Below are positions 43,456 through 53,142 of a stretch of 64,000 nucleotides of DNA, piece by piece (within the stretch, counting starts at the first letter, position 1; each line of letters begins with the position of its first letter). The translations under genes and the position numbers were made by a program. The notes under the pieces are model-generated. The model was not told the origin of the DNA. It saw only the letters and a list, made by a program, of their open reading frames with translations, and did not search any database. Origin of the DNA: Actinomycetes bacterium (GTDB lineage: Bacteria; Bacillota; Sulfobacillia; Sulfobacillales; JAIMBI01); assembly GCA_023565505.1 (NCBI GenBank), contig JAIMBI010000007.1, forward strand, positions 47,843 to 111,842, given 5' to 3'.

Positions 43456-44267
43456 GCGTCCTGCCCTCCCCGGGCCCAGGCTTCGGCGACTGCTTCCGCG
43501 ACGTCCACCGGCCGGCCGGGCGACCCCCGCCGGGCCCAGAGGAAAAACTCCCGGTTGCCCTCCGCTCCGAGGACCGGGGACGGCATCACGCCTTCGACCC
43601 CGACGCCCCAGCCTCCTGCCGCCCCGACGAGTCGGGCCAGCACCGCCGCGTGGTCCTCGGGGCGGCGCACCACGCCCCCCTTGCCCACGCGGCCGCGCCC
43701 CACCTCGAACTGGGGCTTGACCAAGGCCAGGAGGTGCCCGCCGGGCTTCAGGCACGCCACGACGGCCGGCACGACCAATTCCAGCCCGATGAACGACACA
43801 TCCACCGACGCCGCGTCCGCCGGCTCGCCGCCCACGTCCTCCAGCCGAAGCCGCCGGGCGTTGGTCCGGTCGCGCACCACCACCCGGGGATCCGCGGCCA
43901 AGCGGGGGAGCAGTTGCCCCCGCCCGACGTCGACGGCCACCACGCGGCGGGCACCGCGCCGGAGCCAAACGTCGGTGAAGCCCCCCGTGGACGCCCCCAC
44001 GTCGATCACCGCCCAGTCCCGGGGATCCAGCCCGAAGCGGTCCAGCGCCGCCGCGAGCTTGAGTCCGCCCCGACTGGCGTACGGGTGGGCCGGTCCGGAC
44101 ACGGCGAGCGGGGCGTCCTCGGGCACGGGGGTACCCGGCTTGTCGACGCGCCGCCCGGCCACCGTCACGTGGCCCGCCAGGATCGCGGCCTGGGCCTCCC
44201 GGCGCGAGGCGCACAAGCCCCGCCGGACCAGCGCCACGTCCAGGCGTTCCCGTCGCGCGGCCCCCAT
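43452..44267 (-). CDS. tlyA: TlyA-family rRNA 2'-O-methyltransferase
   Basis: 271 residues. An S4 RNA-binding domain (RLDVALVRRGLCASRREAQ), then a RrmJ-like methyltransferase with DVGASTGGF (SAM loop) and the catalytic lysine segments RGGLKL, LVKPQFEVG. It methylates ribosomal RNA. Start at 44267, 2 bp after the dxs stop. Confidence 0.93.
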   Translation of the reverse strand: MGAARRERLDVALVRRGLCASRREAQAAILAGHVTVAGRRVDKPGTPVPEDAPLAVSGPAHPYASRGGLKLAAALDRFGLDPRDWAVIDVGASTGGFTDVWLRRGARRVVAVDVGRGQLLPRLAADPRVVVRDRTNARRLRLEDVGGEPADAASVDVSFIGLELVVPAVVACLKPGGHLLALVKPQFEVGRGRVGKGGVVRRPEDHAAVLARLVGAAGGWGVGVEGVMPSPVLGAEGNREFFLWARRGSPGRPVDVAEAVAEAWARGGQDA

Positions 44268-44269
44268 CG

Positions 44270-46153
44270 TCAGGCACGCTTGCGCGCCGGTTCGAGCCAC
44301 CCGAGCACCTGCTTGACCACGCCTTCCGCCGTCAGCCCGTACAAGGCCAGGAAGTGGCCCACCGGCCCGTGGTCGATGAACTCGTCGGGCAGGGCCAGGA
44401 CGCGCACGGGCACCCCGATCTGGCTCTCCTCGGCCCACTCGAGCACGGCGCTGCCGAAGCCCCCGCGGCGGACGTGCTCCTCCAGGGTGACCAGCAGCCG
44501 GCTGGTCCGCGCCGCCTCGGCCAAGGTCTCGGTGTCGAGAGGTTTGGCGAACCGCGCGTTCACGACGCCCGCCTCGATGCCCCGCCGGGCGAGTTCGTCG
44601 GCCGCCTCCAACGCGGTGTAGACGATCGGGCCGAATCCCACGAGCGTGACGTCGCGTCCCCGCCGCAGCCACTCCGCCCGGCCCCACGGCACGCCCACGA
44701 GCGGCTCCAGGGGCACCCCCCGGCCCGCGCCCCGCGGATACCGGATGGCCGCCGGGTGCGGCTGCTGGAACGCGGCGTAGAGGAGCTGCCGGGTTTCCGC
44801 CTCGTCCTTGCCCATGGCCACGTTCATGTTGGGCACGGTCCGGAGGAAGGCGATGTCGAACACGCCTTGGTGGGTGGCCCCGTCGGCCCCGACCAGCCCC
44901 GCCCGGTCGACACCGAAGACGACCGGCAGATCCTGGTGGCACACGTCGTGAATCACCTGGTCGTAGCCCCGCTGCAGGAACGTGCTGTAGACCAGGAACG
45001 CCGGCCGCATCCCCGCCGCGGCGAGGCCCGCGGCGAAGGTGGTCGCGTGCTGCTCGGCGATCCCCACGTCGAAGGCGCGCTCGGGGAACACGCGGGCGAA
45101 CGCCTCCACGCCGGTGGAATCGGGCATGGCGGCGGTGATGGCCACGATCCGGGCATCGTTCCGCGCCATCTCGATCAGGGTCTCCCCCACGACTTGGCTG
45201 TAGCTGGGCGGGGCGGCCGTCTTCGCGATCTGCCCGCTCTTGGCGTCGAACGGACCGGGCCCGTGGAACCGCTCCGGCGCTTTCTCGGCCGCCTTGAACC
45301 CGCGCCCCTTCTGGGTGACCACGTGCACCAGCACGGGACCGTCCACGTGCTTGCTCCGCTCGAGCAGCTCGACCAGGTCGCCGAGCGCGTGCCCGTCGAT
45401 GGGCCCGAAGTACGTGAAACCGAGCTCCTCGAACACGTTGCCGGGCAGCACGAGGTGCCGGAGGCCGTCCTTGACCCGCTCGGCGACGCGGAGCATCGGC
45501 CCTCCGACGAGCGGCAGGCCGTCGAGCAGCGTCTCCAGGTCCTGCTTGAGCCGCTGGTAGCCCGGCCGCGAGCGCAGCCCGGTCAGGTACCGGGACAGCG
45601 CGCCCACGTTGGGCGCGATGGACATCGAGTTGTCGTTGAGGACCACGATGAGCCGGATCCGCAGATGACCCGCGTGGTTGAGCCCCTCCCACGCCATGCC
45701 GGCCGTCAGCGCCCCGTCGCCGACGGTCGCCACCACGTGGTAGGTCTCCCCGGCCAGGTCACGGGCCACCGCCATGCCGACCGCGGCCGAGATCGCCGTG
45801 GAGGAGTGGCCGGCCTCCCAGATGTCGTAGGGACTCTCCCGGCGCTTCAAGAAACCGCTCGGCCCGCCGAGCTGGCGCAGCCTGGCGAAGGCCTCCCGCC
45901 GGCCGGTGACCAGCTTGTGGGCGTAGGCTTGATGGCCGATGTCGAACACGATGCGGTCCCGCGGCGTGTCGAACACCTTGTGCAAGGCGAGGATCAGCTC
46001 GACGGCGCCCAGGCTGGCCCCCACGTGCCCGCCGGTCTTGGACGTGGTCTCGATGATGGTGGCCCGGATGTCCCGGGCCAGGTGCTCCAAGTCCCTGATC
46101 GACCAGTGACGGAAATCTTCCGGCGACTGGACCCGGTCCAGCCATTCGCCCAT
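44270..46153 (-). CDS. dxs: 1-deoxy-D-xylulose-5-phosphate synthase
   Basis: 627 residues. Thiamine diphosphate motif GDGALTAGMAWEGLNHAG, His in IGHQAYAHK, and the second-half motif FDVGIAEQHA. First step of the MEP pathway, which supplies IPP for hopanoids and haem side chains; the type 2 isomerase fni is in region 1. Confidence 0.97.
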   Translation of the reverse strand: MGEWLDRVQSPEDFRHWSIRDLEHLARDIRATIIETTSKTGGHVGASLGAVELILALHKVFDTPRDRIVFDIGHQAYAHKLVTGRREAFARLRQLGGPSGFLKRRESPYDIWEAGHSSTAISAAVGMAVARDLAGETYHVVATVGDGALTAGMAWEGLNHAGHLRIRLIVVLNDNSMSIAPNVGALSRYLTGLRSRPGYQRLKQDLETLLDGLPLVGGPMLRVAERVKDGLRHLVLPGNVFEELGFTYFGPIDGHALGDLVELLERSKHVDGPVLVHVVTQKGRGFKAAEKAPERFHGPGPFDAKSGQIAKTAAPPSYSQVVGETLIEMARNDARIVAITAAMPDSTGVEAFARVFPERAFDVGIAEQHATTFAAGLAAAGMRPAFLVYSTFLQRGYDQVIHDVCHQDLPVVFGVDRAGLVGADGATHQGVFDIAFLRTVPNMNVAMGKDEAETRQLLYAAFQQPHPAAIRYPRGAGRGVPLEPLVGVPWGRAEWLRRGRDVTLVGFGPIVYTALEAADELARRGIEAGVVNARFAKPLDTETLAEAARTSRLLVTLEEHVRRGGFGSAVLEWAEESQIGVPVRVLALPDEFIDHGPVGHFLALYGLTAEGVVKQVLGWLEPARKRA

Positions 46154-46183
46154 CGGCTCCCCTCCTCGCCCGAGCGGACCGCC

Positions 46184-47050
46184 TCAGCGGTCCCGCTCCA
46201 GCACGAAGCGCGCCACCGCCCGCAGCGCGTCCCCCGAGGCCCCCGGCACCGCGTCCAAGGCCCGTTCGGTCTCGCGGACCGCCATCCGCCGCGCCGTCTC
46301 GACTCCGTAGAGCGACACGTACGTCGTCTTGCCCTGGCGCGCGTCGCGGCCCGCCGCCTTGCCCATGACGCGCCCGTCGCCGACCACGTCTAAAATATCA
46401 TCGGTGATCTGGAACGCCAATCCGACCGCCTGGCCGTAGATCGACAGGGACCGCACGGCCCGGTCGTCCTCCAGTAGCCAGGCGGGCAACTCCGCGGCGC
46501 AGCTGATGAGCGCTCCCGTCTTGGCGCGGTGGAGCGCCTCGAGGGCGTCGGCGCCGTCCGCCGCGGAAAACCTGAGGTCCCGCATCTGCCCCCCCACCAG
46601 TCCCGCGTGCCCGGCCGCCTCCGCCAGCCGCGCCACCGCCCGGACCACGCCGCGGGGTGGGCCGGGATGGGCCGCCAGGCGGCCGAAGGCCTCGGTCAGG
46701 AGCGCGTCGCCCACCAGGATGGCGACATCCTCGGCGAAGGCCCGGTGGACCGTGGGCCGGCCCCGCCGCAGGTCGTCGTTGTCCATCGCCGGGAGGTCGT
46801 CGTGGACCAGGGAGTAGGCGTGGATCATCTCCACGGCCATGGCCGGGGCGAGCATCGACTCCGGCGGCACGCCGAGCCAGCGCGCCGCGCCGAACACCAG
46901 GGCCGGCCGAAATCGCTTGCCCGGCCCCAGGAGGGCGTAGCGGATGGCCGCGTACAGCGGCGCCGGCGGCGTGTCGGGCGGCGGGAAGGCGGCCTCCAGC
47001 GCCGGGTCGACCCAAGCCGCCGCCTGCTCCAGCCATTCTGCGCCCGTCAT
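46184..47050 (-). CDS. ispA: Farnesyl diphosphate synthase
   Basis: 288 residues. First aspartate-rich motif DDLPAMDNDD and second QITDDILDV. GGQMRDL is also conserved. It provides farnesyl diphosphate for HpnC/D and CtaB. The start at 47050 overlaps the xseB stop; a longer frame is not supported. Confidence 0.96.
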   Translation of the reverse strand: MTGAEWLEQAAAWVDPALEAAFPPPDTPPAPLYAAIRYALLGPGKRFRPALVFGAARWLGVPPESMLAPAMAVEMIHAYSLVHDDLPAMDNDDLRRGRPTVHRAFAEDVAILVGDALLTEAFGRLAAHPGPPRGVVRAVARLAEAAGHAGLVGGQMRDLRFSAADGADALEALHRAKTGALISCAAELPAWLLEDDRAVRSLSIYGQAVGLAFQITDDILDVVGDGRVMGKAAGRDARQGKTTYVSLYGVETARRMAVRETERALDAVPGASGDALRAVARFVLERDR

Positions 47051-47292
47051 GTGCCCACCTGACCGCGTTCGTCCTCCAGCCACTCCACGGGAGCGAGGGC
47101 GCCTTCCGTCTCCGCGTTGAGCAGCGCCTCGGCCCGATCGAGGAGGGCCTCCGCCTCCCGGCACAGCCGGGCCCCCTCCTGGAACAGGGCCACGGAATCC
47201 TCGAGCGACGCGCCTCCCGCTTCCAGCATGCGGACAATCTCTTCAAGCCGGGCCATGACCTGCTCGAACCGTCCGCCGACCGCCTCCGCCAT
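47047..47292 (-). CDS. xseB: Exodeoxyribonuclease VII small subunit
   Basis: 81 residues, helical, with FEQVMARLEEIVRMLEAG and LEDSVALFQEGARLCREAE. Partner of XseA. Its first 50 bp overlap the end of xseA in another frame. Confidence 0.93.
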   Translation of the reverse strand: MAEAVGGRFEQVMARLEEIVRMLEAGGASLEDSVALFQEGARLCREAEALLDRAEALLNAETEGALAPVEWLEDERGQVGT

Positions 47293-48508
47293 CGCGCTCC
47301 GCTCCCTCCTCCGCCTCGTGGGCCCGCACCGACGCCACGTCCCAGCGTCCGTCGGCCCATGTCACCACGAGCGTCTGTCCCACCCGGACGTCGCGGGCCC
47401 GGACGTGGTGGCCCGCCGCATCCGTCACCAGACTGTAGCCCCGTTCCAGCACCGCGAGCGGATCCAGCGCCTCAAGCCGCCCGGCAAGCCGCGACAGGCG
47501 GGCCCGACGCCCCGCCAGGTCGTGCCGGTACGCCGCCTCCATCGCCTCGGCGAGCCGGGCGACGGCCATCCGGCGCCCCGTCAACAGCATCGTCGGGCTG
47601 GCGAGCACTCCGTGGGTCGACCACCCGTCGAGCCGGCGGCGTTCCTGGGCCACCCGCCAGCGCACGTGCTGCACCAGGCGCCGGCGGAAAGCCGCCACCC
47701 GGTCGAGCAGCACGGCGCGTTCCGGCACCGTCATCTCGGCCGCCGCCGAGGGCGTCGGGGCCCGCACGTCGGCGGCCAGGTCGGTCAGCGTGACGTCGAT
47801 CTCATGCCCCACGGCCGAGACCACCGGCTTCGGGCACGCCGCCACCGCCCGCACCACGCGCTCGTCGTTGAAGGCCCCGAGATCCTCCTTGGAACCGCCG
47901 CCGCGCGCCACGATGATCACGTCCACCAGCGGGTGCGCCGCCACCCGCGCGAGGCCCGCCACGATGGACTCGGGCGCGCGCTCGCCCTGAACCAGCACGG
48001 GAGCGACCACCAGCCGGAGCCCGGGAAACCGACGGAACGTCACCGTCCGCACATCCTGCAACGCCGCCCCGACGGGACTGGTGACCACCCCCACGGCCCG
48101 CGGCAGGTCGGGAAGGCGGCGCTTCGGGCGGCTGAAAAGGCCCTCCTCCGCCAAGCGCCGCTTGAGTGCCTCCAGGGCGAGGTAGCGCTCCCCCATCCCC
48201 ACCGGCTCCATGTAGCGGACATACACCTGGCACTGGCCGTCGCGCTCGTACACCGACAGGCGCCCCGCCACCACCACCGCCTGGCCGTCCTCCGGGTGGA
48301 AACGGAGCGACTGGGCGTCGCTCCGGAACATGACGCACCGGATGGACGCCGCGTCCTTGAGGGTGAAGTACCAATGCCCCGACGAATGCCGGCGCACGTT
48401 GGCCAACTCGCCCACGACCCACAGCTTCTGCAGGGCGGGGTCCTCGTCGACCAGGCGCTTGAGGTGGGCCACCAGCTGGCTGACCGACCACACCTTACCC
48501 GGCAGCAC
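47243..48508 (-). CDS. xseA: Exodeoxyribonuclease VII large subunit
   Basis: 421 residues. N-terminal OB fold (VWVVGELANVRRHSSGHWYF is 20 residues of the usual pattern without its first V), catalytic core AVGVVTSPVGAALQD and IIVARGGGSKEDLGAFND, and a C-terminal GYSLV strand. Digests single-stranded DNA. Start overlaps folD by 14 bp. Confidence 0.95.
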   Translation of the reverse strand: MLPGKVWSVSQLVAHLKRLVDEDPALQKLWVVGELANVRRHSSGHWYFTLKDAASIRCVMFRSDAQSLRFHPEDGQAVVVAGRLSVYERDGQCQVYVRYMEPVGMGERYLALEALKRRLAEEGLFSRPKRRLPDLPRAVGVVTSPVGAALQDVRTVTFRRFPGLRLVVAPVLVQGERAPESIVAGLARVAAHPLVDVIIVARGGGSKEDLGAFNDERVVRAVAACPKPVVSAVGHEIDVTLTDLAADVRAPTPSAAAEMTVPERAVLLDRVAAFRRRLVQHVRWRVAQERRRLDGWSTHGVLASPTMLLTGRRMAVARLAEAMEAAYRHDLAGRRARLSRLAGRLEALDPLAVLERGYSLVTDAAGHHVRARDVRVGQTLVVTWADGRWDVASVRAHEAEEGAERDGGGGRRTVRAGHGPA

Positions 48509-49361
48509 GCTGGTAGGCCTCCCACGTGTTCTGGAGCAGCATCGCGATGGTCATCGGCCCGACCCCGCCCGGGACGGGGGTGAGCCATCCGGCCACGGAG
48601 GCCACGGCGTCCTGGTCCACGTCGCCCTTGAGCCCCGTCTCCGTCCGCGTGATCCCCACGTCCACCACGGCCGCGCCGGGCTTGACCCAGTCGGCCGTCA
48701 CCAAGCCGGCCCGCCCCGCCGCCACCACCAGGATGTCGGCCTCCCGGGCCACCCGCTCGATGTCCGGCGTGCGCGAATGGCACACCGTAACCGTCGCGTG
48801 GGCCGCGGTGAGCATGAGCGCCACCGGCAGGCCCACCAGGTGGCTCCGGCCCACGACGACCGCCCGGCGGCCGGCCACCGGCACGCCGTAGTGCTCGAGG
48901 AGCGCCATGATGCCCCGCGGCGTGCAGGGACGCGGCCCCGGCTGGTTGAGCAGCAGGCGGCCGAGGTTCACCGGGTGCAGGCCGTCGGCGTCCTTGCGGG
49001 GATCGATGGCCTCGAGCACCGCCGACCGGTCGATGCCCGGGGGGAGCGGCATCTGGACCAGAATGCCGTGCACGTGGGGATCCGCGTTGAGCTGGTCCAG
49101 GACCGCCAACACCGCGCCGGTGTCCGTCGTAGCCGGCAACCGGACCTCCCGCGACGCGAAGCCGACCTCCGCGCAGGCGCGCACCTTCTGGCCCACGTAG
49201 ACCACGGAGGCGGGATCCTCGCCCACCAGGACCACCGCCAGTCCGGGGGGCTTCTCGCCCCGGGCGACCACGTCCGCGACGGCGGCCTTGAGCTGCGCCC
49301 GGATGGCCTGCGCCAGCGTCCGGCCTTCGGCCCGGACCGCACGGGCTTCATACCCTGTCAT
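48495..49361 (-). CDS. folD: Methylenetetrahydrofolate dehydrogenase/cyclohydrolase
   Basis: 288 residues. VVYVGQKVRACAEVG with the catalytic Lys, VQMPLPPGID, PCTPRGIMALL and VVGRSHLVGLPVA (NADP loop). Supplies one-carbon units. Start at 49361 overlaps the TsaD-like gene by 14 bp. Confidence 0.96.
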   Translation of the reverse strand: MTGYEARAVRAEGRTLAQAIRAQLKAAVADVVARGEKPPGLAVVLVGEDPASVVYVGQKVRACAEVGFASREVRLPATTDTGAVLAVLDQLNADPHVHGILVQMPLPPGIDRSAVLEAIDPRKDADGLHPVNLGRLLLNQPGPRPCTPRGIMALLEHYGVPVAGRRAVVVGRSHLVGLPVALMLTAAHATVTVCHSRTPDIERVAREADILVVAAGRAGLVTADWVKPGAAVVDVGITRTETGLKGDVDQDAVASVAGWLTPVPGGVGPMTIAMLLQNTWEAYQRAAG

Positions 49362-50376
49362 CTTCGGCCTCCTCCACGGAGACGGATTGGCGGCGCTCCC
49401 CGACCGGCGCCCGGGGCGAGCCCCCTTCCGCGCCGAGGGCCCACCAACCGATCCACGCCACGCCGACGGCGTTGTCGCGCGACAGCTCCGGCGACGCGAA
49501 GAACAGCGGCCACGCCTCCCCCAGCAGATCCGCCAGCGTCGCCCTAAGCCGCCGGTTGGCGGCCACGCCGCCCACGACCAGCACCGGTGCCGGCGGCCGG
49601 GCGGCGGCACGCACCAACGCCGCGAGGGCTCGCGCCAGCACGTCCTCCACGGCCCGCGCCACCGCCGCCGGCTCGACGCCGGCGGCGATGGCCCGCATCG
49701 CCTGGGCCTCGGGCCCGGAGAAACTGATGATCCACCGTCCGTCGCGCTGAACCGGCGCCATAAACGGCAACACCAGCCGGTCGCGCGCCGTCCGTGCCAG
49801 GGCCTCGAGGGCCGGGCCGGCGGGAAACGGCAGCCCCAGCCGCACGCCGACGCGGTCGACCAACTGCCCCCCGTAGAGATCGCCGGTGCCTCCGACGGAC
49901 TCCACCGCGAACCCCGGGGGCCGGCGGCGGACCGCGAGCAGTTCCGTCGTGCCGCCCGAGACGTGGAGCGCCCAGAACGTATCGGTGGCGGGGCCGCCGG
50001 CATCGACCAGGCCCGCGGCGATATGGCCCTCCTGATGCGTGGTCTCGACCAGCGGCACCCCGAGCGCGTCGGCGAGCAGCCGCGCGGCCGCGCGCCCCGC
50101 CTCGAACGGCGGCAGGTAGGAGTCGGGCACGGGGCGCGGCCGGGCGGAGACCGCGATCCCTGCCAGGAGTGCGTCGCCCCTGACCTCCGCCACCAACGCC
50201 GGCAGGTGCACGACATGTTGGAAGAAGGCCTCGCTCGGGCGGAGCCCACGTCCCCCGGGCGGGACCTCGGCCACGCGCCGGGCCTCCCGCACCACCCGAC
50301 GGCCGTCGACCAAGGCCACCGACGCCGTGTAGGCGCTCGTGTCCAGCCCCAGCACGGCGCCCCGGCTACCCCTCAC
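49348..50376 (-). CDS. TsaD/Gcp-like ASKHA protein (paralogue)
   Basis: 342 residues, sugar kinase/actin fold. N-terminal VLGLDTSAYTASVALVD, putative metal ligands HxxxH in THQEGHIAAG, and glycine loop LVVGGVAANRRLR. The similarity is to TsaD, which makes the tRNA t6A modification. The sequence is more divergent than normal TsaD, and its position between nusB and folD is that of a known Firmicutes paralogue. Its function is not established. Confidence 0.82.
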   Translation of the reverse strand: MRGSRGAVLGLDTSAYTASVALVDGRRVVREARRVAEVPPGGRGLRPSEAFFQHVVHLPALVAEVRGDALLAGIAVSARPRPVPDSYLPPFEAGRAAARLLADALGVPLVETTHQEGHIAAGLVDAGGPATDTFWALHVSGGTTELLAVRRRPPGFAVESVGGTGDLYGGQLVDRVGVRLGLPFPAGPALEALARTARDRLVLPFMAPVQRDGRWIISFSGPEAQAMRAIAAGVEPAAVARAVEDVLARALAALVRAAARPPAPVLVVGGVAANRRLRATLADLLGEAWPLFFASPELSRDNAVGVAWIGWWALGAEGGSPRAPVGERRQSVSVEEAEDDRV

Positions 50377-50770
50377 GACCGAGCTCCCGCGCGGCGGCGC
50401 TCAGGATGCCGTTGACGAAGCGTTTGCCCTCGGGCGTGGAGTACAGGTTGGCCAGTTGCACCGCCTCGGAGAGGGCGACCGGGGCCGGCACGTCCGGTTC
50501 GAACCGGAGCTCGTACAGGCCGAGGCGCAGGATGTTCCGGTCCACCGCGCTCATCCGCTCCACCCGCCAGTCGTGCGACAGCCGCTCCAGTTCGGCGTCC
50601 AGTTCGGCTCGGTGGCGGACGACACCCTCCAGGAGGCTTCGGGCAAACGCGAAGGAGGGCGCATCGAGCTTGACGTCGCCCCGGGCCAGGATGGCCTCGG
50701 GGTCGGTCCCGCCCACGTCGTGCTCGTACAGCCAGCGGACGGCGACTTCGCGCGCTTGCCGGCGCGACAC
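50366..50770 (-). CDS. nusB: Transcription antitermination factor NusB
   Basis: 134 residues: SRRQAREVAVRWLYEHDVG at the N-terminus, VDRNILRLGLYEL and ALSEAVQLANLYSTPEGKRF at the C-terminus. Binds boxA RNA with NusE during rRNA transcription. Overlaps the TsaD-like gene by 11 bp. Confidence 0.96.
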   Translation of the reverse strand: MSRRQAREVAVRWLYEHDVGGTDPEAILARGDVKLDAPSFAFARSLLEGVVRHRAELDAELERLSHDWRVERMSAVDRNILRLGLYELRFEPDVPAPVALSEAVQLANLYSTPEGKRFVNGILSAAARELGREG

Positions 50771-50797
50771 CGCCTCACCCCCTCCCGACCGTGGATC

Positions 50798-51190
50798 CTA
50801 GCCGCGGTCGGGCGGTGGGCCCCCGCCGTCGGACGACGACTCGGGCGGGAACGTCACACCCTGGACGTGGATGTTGACCTCCCGCACCTGAAGCCCCGTC
50901 ATGGACTCGATGGCGTGCTTGACCCGCTGCTGCACGGCGAACGCCACGTCCGGAATGCGCGAGCCGAACTCGACCGCCAGGTAGAGGTCCAGCGTGGCCA
51001 CGCCGTTGGTGATGTCCACCTTGACCCCTTTGCCCAGGTTCTTCCGGCCCAACAACTCGGTGATACCCCCGACGAGGCCTCCCGACATGCCGGCCACGCC
51101 CGGCACCTCGGTCGCGGCGAACCCCGCGATGACCTCGACCACGTCGTTGGCGATGTGGACCGATCCCGCCTCCGTCGCCTCGCCCGCCAT
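50798..51190 (-). CDS. Asp23/Gls24 family protein (YqhY/AmaP-like)
   Basis: 130 residues: VHIANDVVEVIAGFAATEVP, KGVKVDITNGVATLDLYLAV and VKHAIESMTGLQVREVNIHV. In Bacillus the yqhY homologue lies between accC and nusB, exactly as here, and is linked to control of lipid synthesis. ATG at 51190 with GGAGGGG eight bases upstream. Confidence 0.92.
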   Translation of the reverse strand: MAGEATEAGSVHIANDVVEVIAGFAATEVPGVAGMSGGLVGGITELLGRKNLGKGVKVDITNGVATLDLYLAVEFGSRIPDVAFAVQQRVKHAIESMTGLQVREVNIHVQGVTFPPESSSDGGGPPPDRG

Positions 51191-51215
51191 GATGCCCACC
51201 CCCTCCGTCCCGTCG

Positions 51216-52562
51216 TCAGGCGCCGGGCACCCGTTCGGCGAGGAAGTTCGTCGACAGGCGGCCCGCCTGGAAATCCGGGTCGTCCATGAGCCGTCGGTGC
51301 AGCTCCCGCGTCGTCTTGACGCCTTCGATGACGAACTCGTCCAGCGCCCGCCGCATCCGGGCGATGGCCTCGTCCCGGTCCCGGCCCCACGTCACCAGTT
51401 TGGCCAACAACGAGTCGTAAAACGGCTGCACCTGCGTCCCCGGCCCGGCCCCGCTGTCCACCCGCACCCCCGGCCCCGCCGGCAACTCCCACGCCGTCAC
51501 CGTCCCCGGAGACGGCCGGAACTGCTGGTCCGGATCCTCCGCGTTGATCCGGCACTCGATGGCCCAGCCGCGCAGCTCTACCTGGCTCTGGTCGAACGAC
51601 AGCGGCTCCCCCGCCGCGATCCGGATCTGCTCCTTGACGATGTCGATCCCCGTCACCATCTCCGTGACCGCGTGCTCCACCTGGATCCGCGTGTTCATCT
51701 CCATGAAGTAAAACTGGCCCTGGTCATCCAGGAGAAACTCGATCGTCCCCGCCGAGGTGTACTCCACCGCCCGGGCCGCCGCCACCGCCGCCTGGCTCAT
51801 CGCCGCCCGCAGTTCCGGCGTCAGCGCCGTCGACGGCGCCTCCTCCAGGATCTTCTGCCGCCGCCGCTGCAGCGACGACTCCCGCTCCCCCAGCGTCACG
51901 ATGTGCCCGTGCGTGTCCGCCAGCACCTGGATCTCGATGTGCCGTGGGTTCCGGAGGTACTTCTCCAGATACAGGTCCCCGTTGCCGAACGCCGACAGCG
52001 CCTCCCGCCGGGCCCGCTCCAGGCTCTCCGCCAGCTGGTCCGGACTCTCCACGATCCGGATCCCCCGGCCGCCCCCGCCGCCCGACGCCTTCACCAGCAC
52101 CGGATAGCCGATCTCCGCCGCGAGCCGCTCCGCCTCCTCCACCGACGTCACCACGCCCGGCGACCCCGGCACCACCGGCACGCCCGCGGCCCGCATCGTC
52201 TCCCGCGCCTGCGCTTTGATCCCCATCCGCTCGATCGCCGCCGGCGACGGCCCGATGAACGTGATCCCCCAGATCCGGCACACGTCCGCGAACCGGTGGT
52301 TCTCCGACAAAAACCCGTAGCCGGGGTGGATCGCCTCCGCCCCCGTCTGCACCGCCGCGTTGATGATGTTCGGAATGTGCAGGTAACTGTGCACCGCCGG
52401 CGCCGGGCCGATCGGGAACGCCTCGTCCGCGTAGCGCACGTGCAAGGCGTCCCGATCCGCCTCCGAGTACACCGCCACCGTCTTGATGCCGAGTTCCCGC
52501 GCCGCCCGCATCACCCGGATGGCGATCTCGCCCCGGTTGGCTACGAGGATCTTCTTGAACAA
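51216..52562 (-). CDS. accC: Acetyl-CoA carboxylase, biotin carboxylase subunit
   Basis: 448 residues. KILVANRGEIAIRVMRAA, ATP-grasp loop KASGGGGGRGIRI, and EMNTRIQVEHAVTEMVTG. accB, normally just upstream, is absent; spoIIIAH lies there instead, 74 bp away. Either accB is elsewhere or another biotin carrier is used. Confidence 0.96.
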   Translation of the reverse strand: MFKKILVANRGEIAIRVMRAARELGIKTVAVYSEADRDALHVRYADEAFPIGPAPAVHSYLHIPNIINAAVQTGAEAIHPGYGFLSENHRFADVCRIWGITFIGPSPAAIERMGIKAQARETMRAAGVPVVPGSPGVVTSVEEAERLAAEIGYPVLVKASGGGGGRGIRIVESPDQLAESLERARREALSAFGNGDLYLEKYLRNPRHIEIQVLADTHGHIVTLGERESSLQRRRQKILEEAPSTALTPELRAAMSQAAVAAARAVEYTSAGTIEFLLDDQGQFYFMEMNTRIQVEHAVTEMVTGIDIVKEQIRIAAGEPLSFDQSQVELRGWAIECRINAEDPDQQFRPSPGTVTAWELPAGPGVRVDSGAGPGTQVQPFYDSLLAKLVTWGRDRDEAIARMRRALDEFVIEGVKTTRELHRRLMDDPDFQAGRLSTNFLAERVPGA

Positions 52563-52636
52563 GCCGCCACCTCCGCGTCTGACATCCCTATGACACCATA
52601 AGCGTCAGGGCGTGTCCAGGGGCGGCCCCGCCGCGC

Positions 52637-53140
52637 TCAGGTGCTCGACTTGGGCACGATCACCACGTCCTCGGGCGGCAGCCCCGTCACCTGCGTGGCC
52701 GTGTCCGCGATCTGGGCCACTTGGTCGGCGGTCAGATGCTGGGCTCCGACCATCACCACCACCGAGTTGGGTTGGACCTCCGCCGCCACCAGCGGAAAGC
52801 CGTGGGCGCTCACGATGCCTTCGATCCGCATCGCCTGCTTGAGTTCCTCCGTGTCGCGCACCAGCGTCGCCTCCGCCTGGTCCCGCGCCTGTTGCGACAC
52901 GCCGGGGTTCTTGACCAGGGCCTCGAGGGTCGCGATCTCCTTCGACATCACGTCGTCGCGGTGCTGCCGGTAGTTGGCGAAATAGTTGGCCAGCGCCTGG
53001 AGGCTGGACGTGGTGCTGCCGGAGGTGGACGGAGCCGGACTCGTCTGGGACGCGGGCGTGCGGTGATAGGCGACGTAGCCCAGCAGCACCGCGAGCACGC
53101 CCAGGAACGCCACGAACCGGATCAAGGCGGATCGCCGCAT
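52637..53140 (-). CDS. spoIIIAH: SpoIIIAH
   Basis: 167 residues: one N-terminal membrane segment (8-25), a Ser/Thr/Pro linker, then a YscJ/FliF-like domain (EGIVSAHGFPLVAAEV). Mother-cell side partner of SpoIIQ in the engulfment channel. ATG at 53140. Confidence 0.92.
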   Translation of the reverse strand: MRRSALIRFVAFLGVLAVLLGYVAYHRTPASQTSPAPSTSGSTTSSLQALANYFANYRQHRDDVMSKEIATLEALVKNPGVSQQARDQAEATLVRDTEELKQAMRIEGIVSAHGFPLVAAEVQPNSVVVMVGAQHLTADQVAQIADTATQVTGLPPEDVVIVPKSST

Positions 53141-53142
53141 GT

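Noticed and set aside
40975..44316. 1113-codon plus-strand open frame
   Set aside because: Shadow of recN, nadK and tlyA, which are certain on the minus strand.
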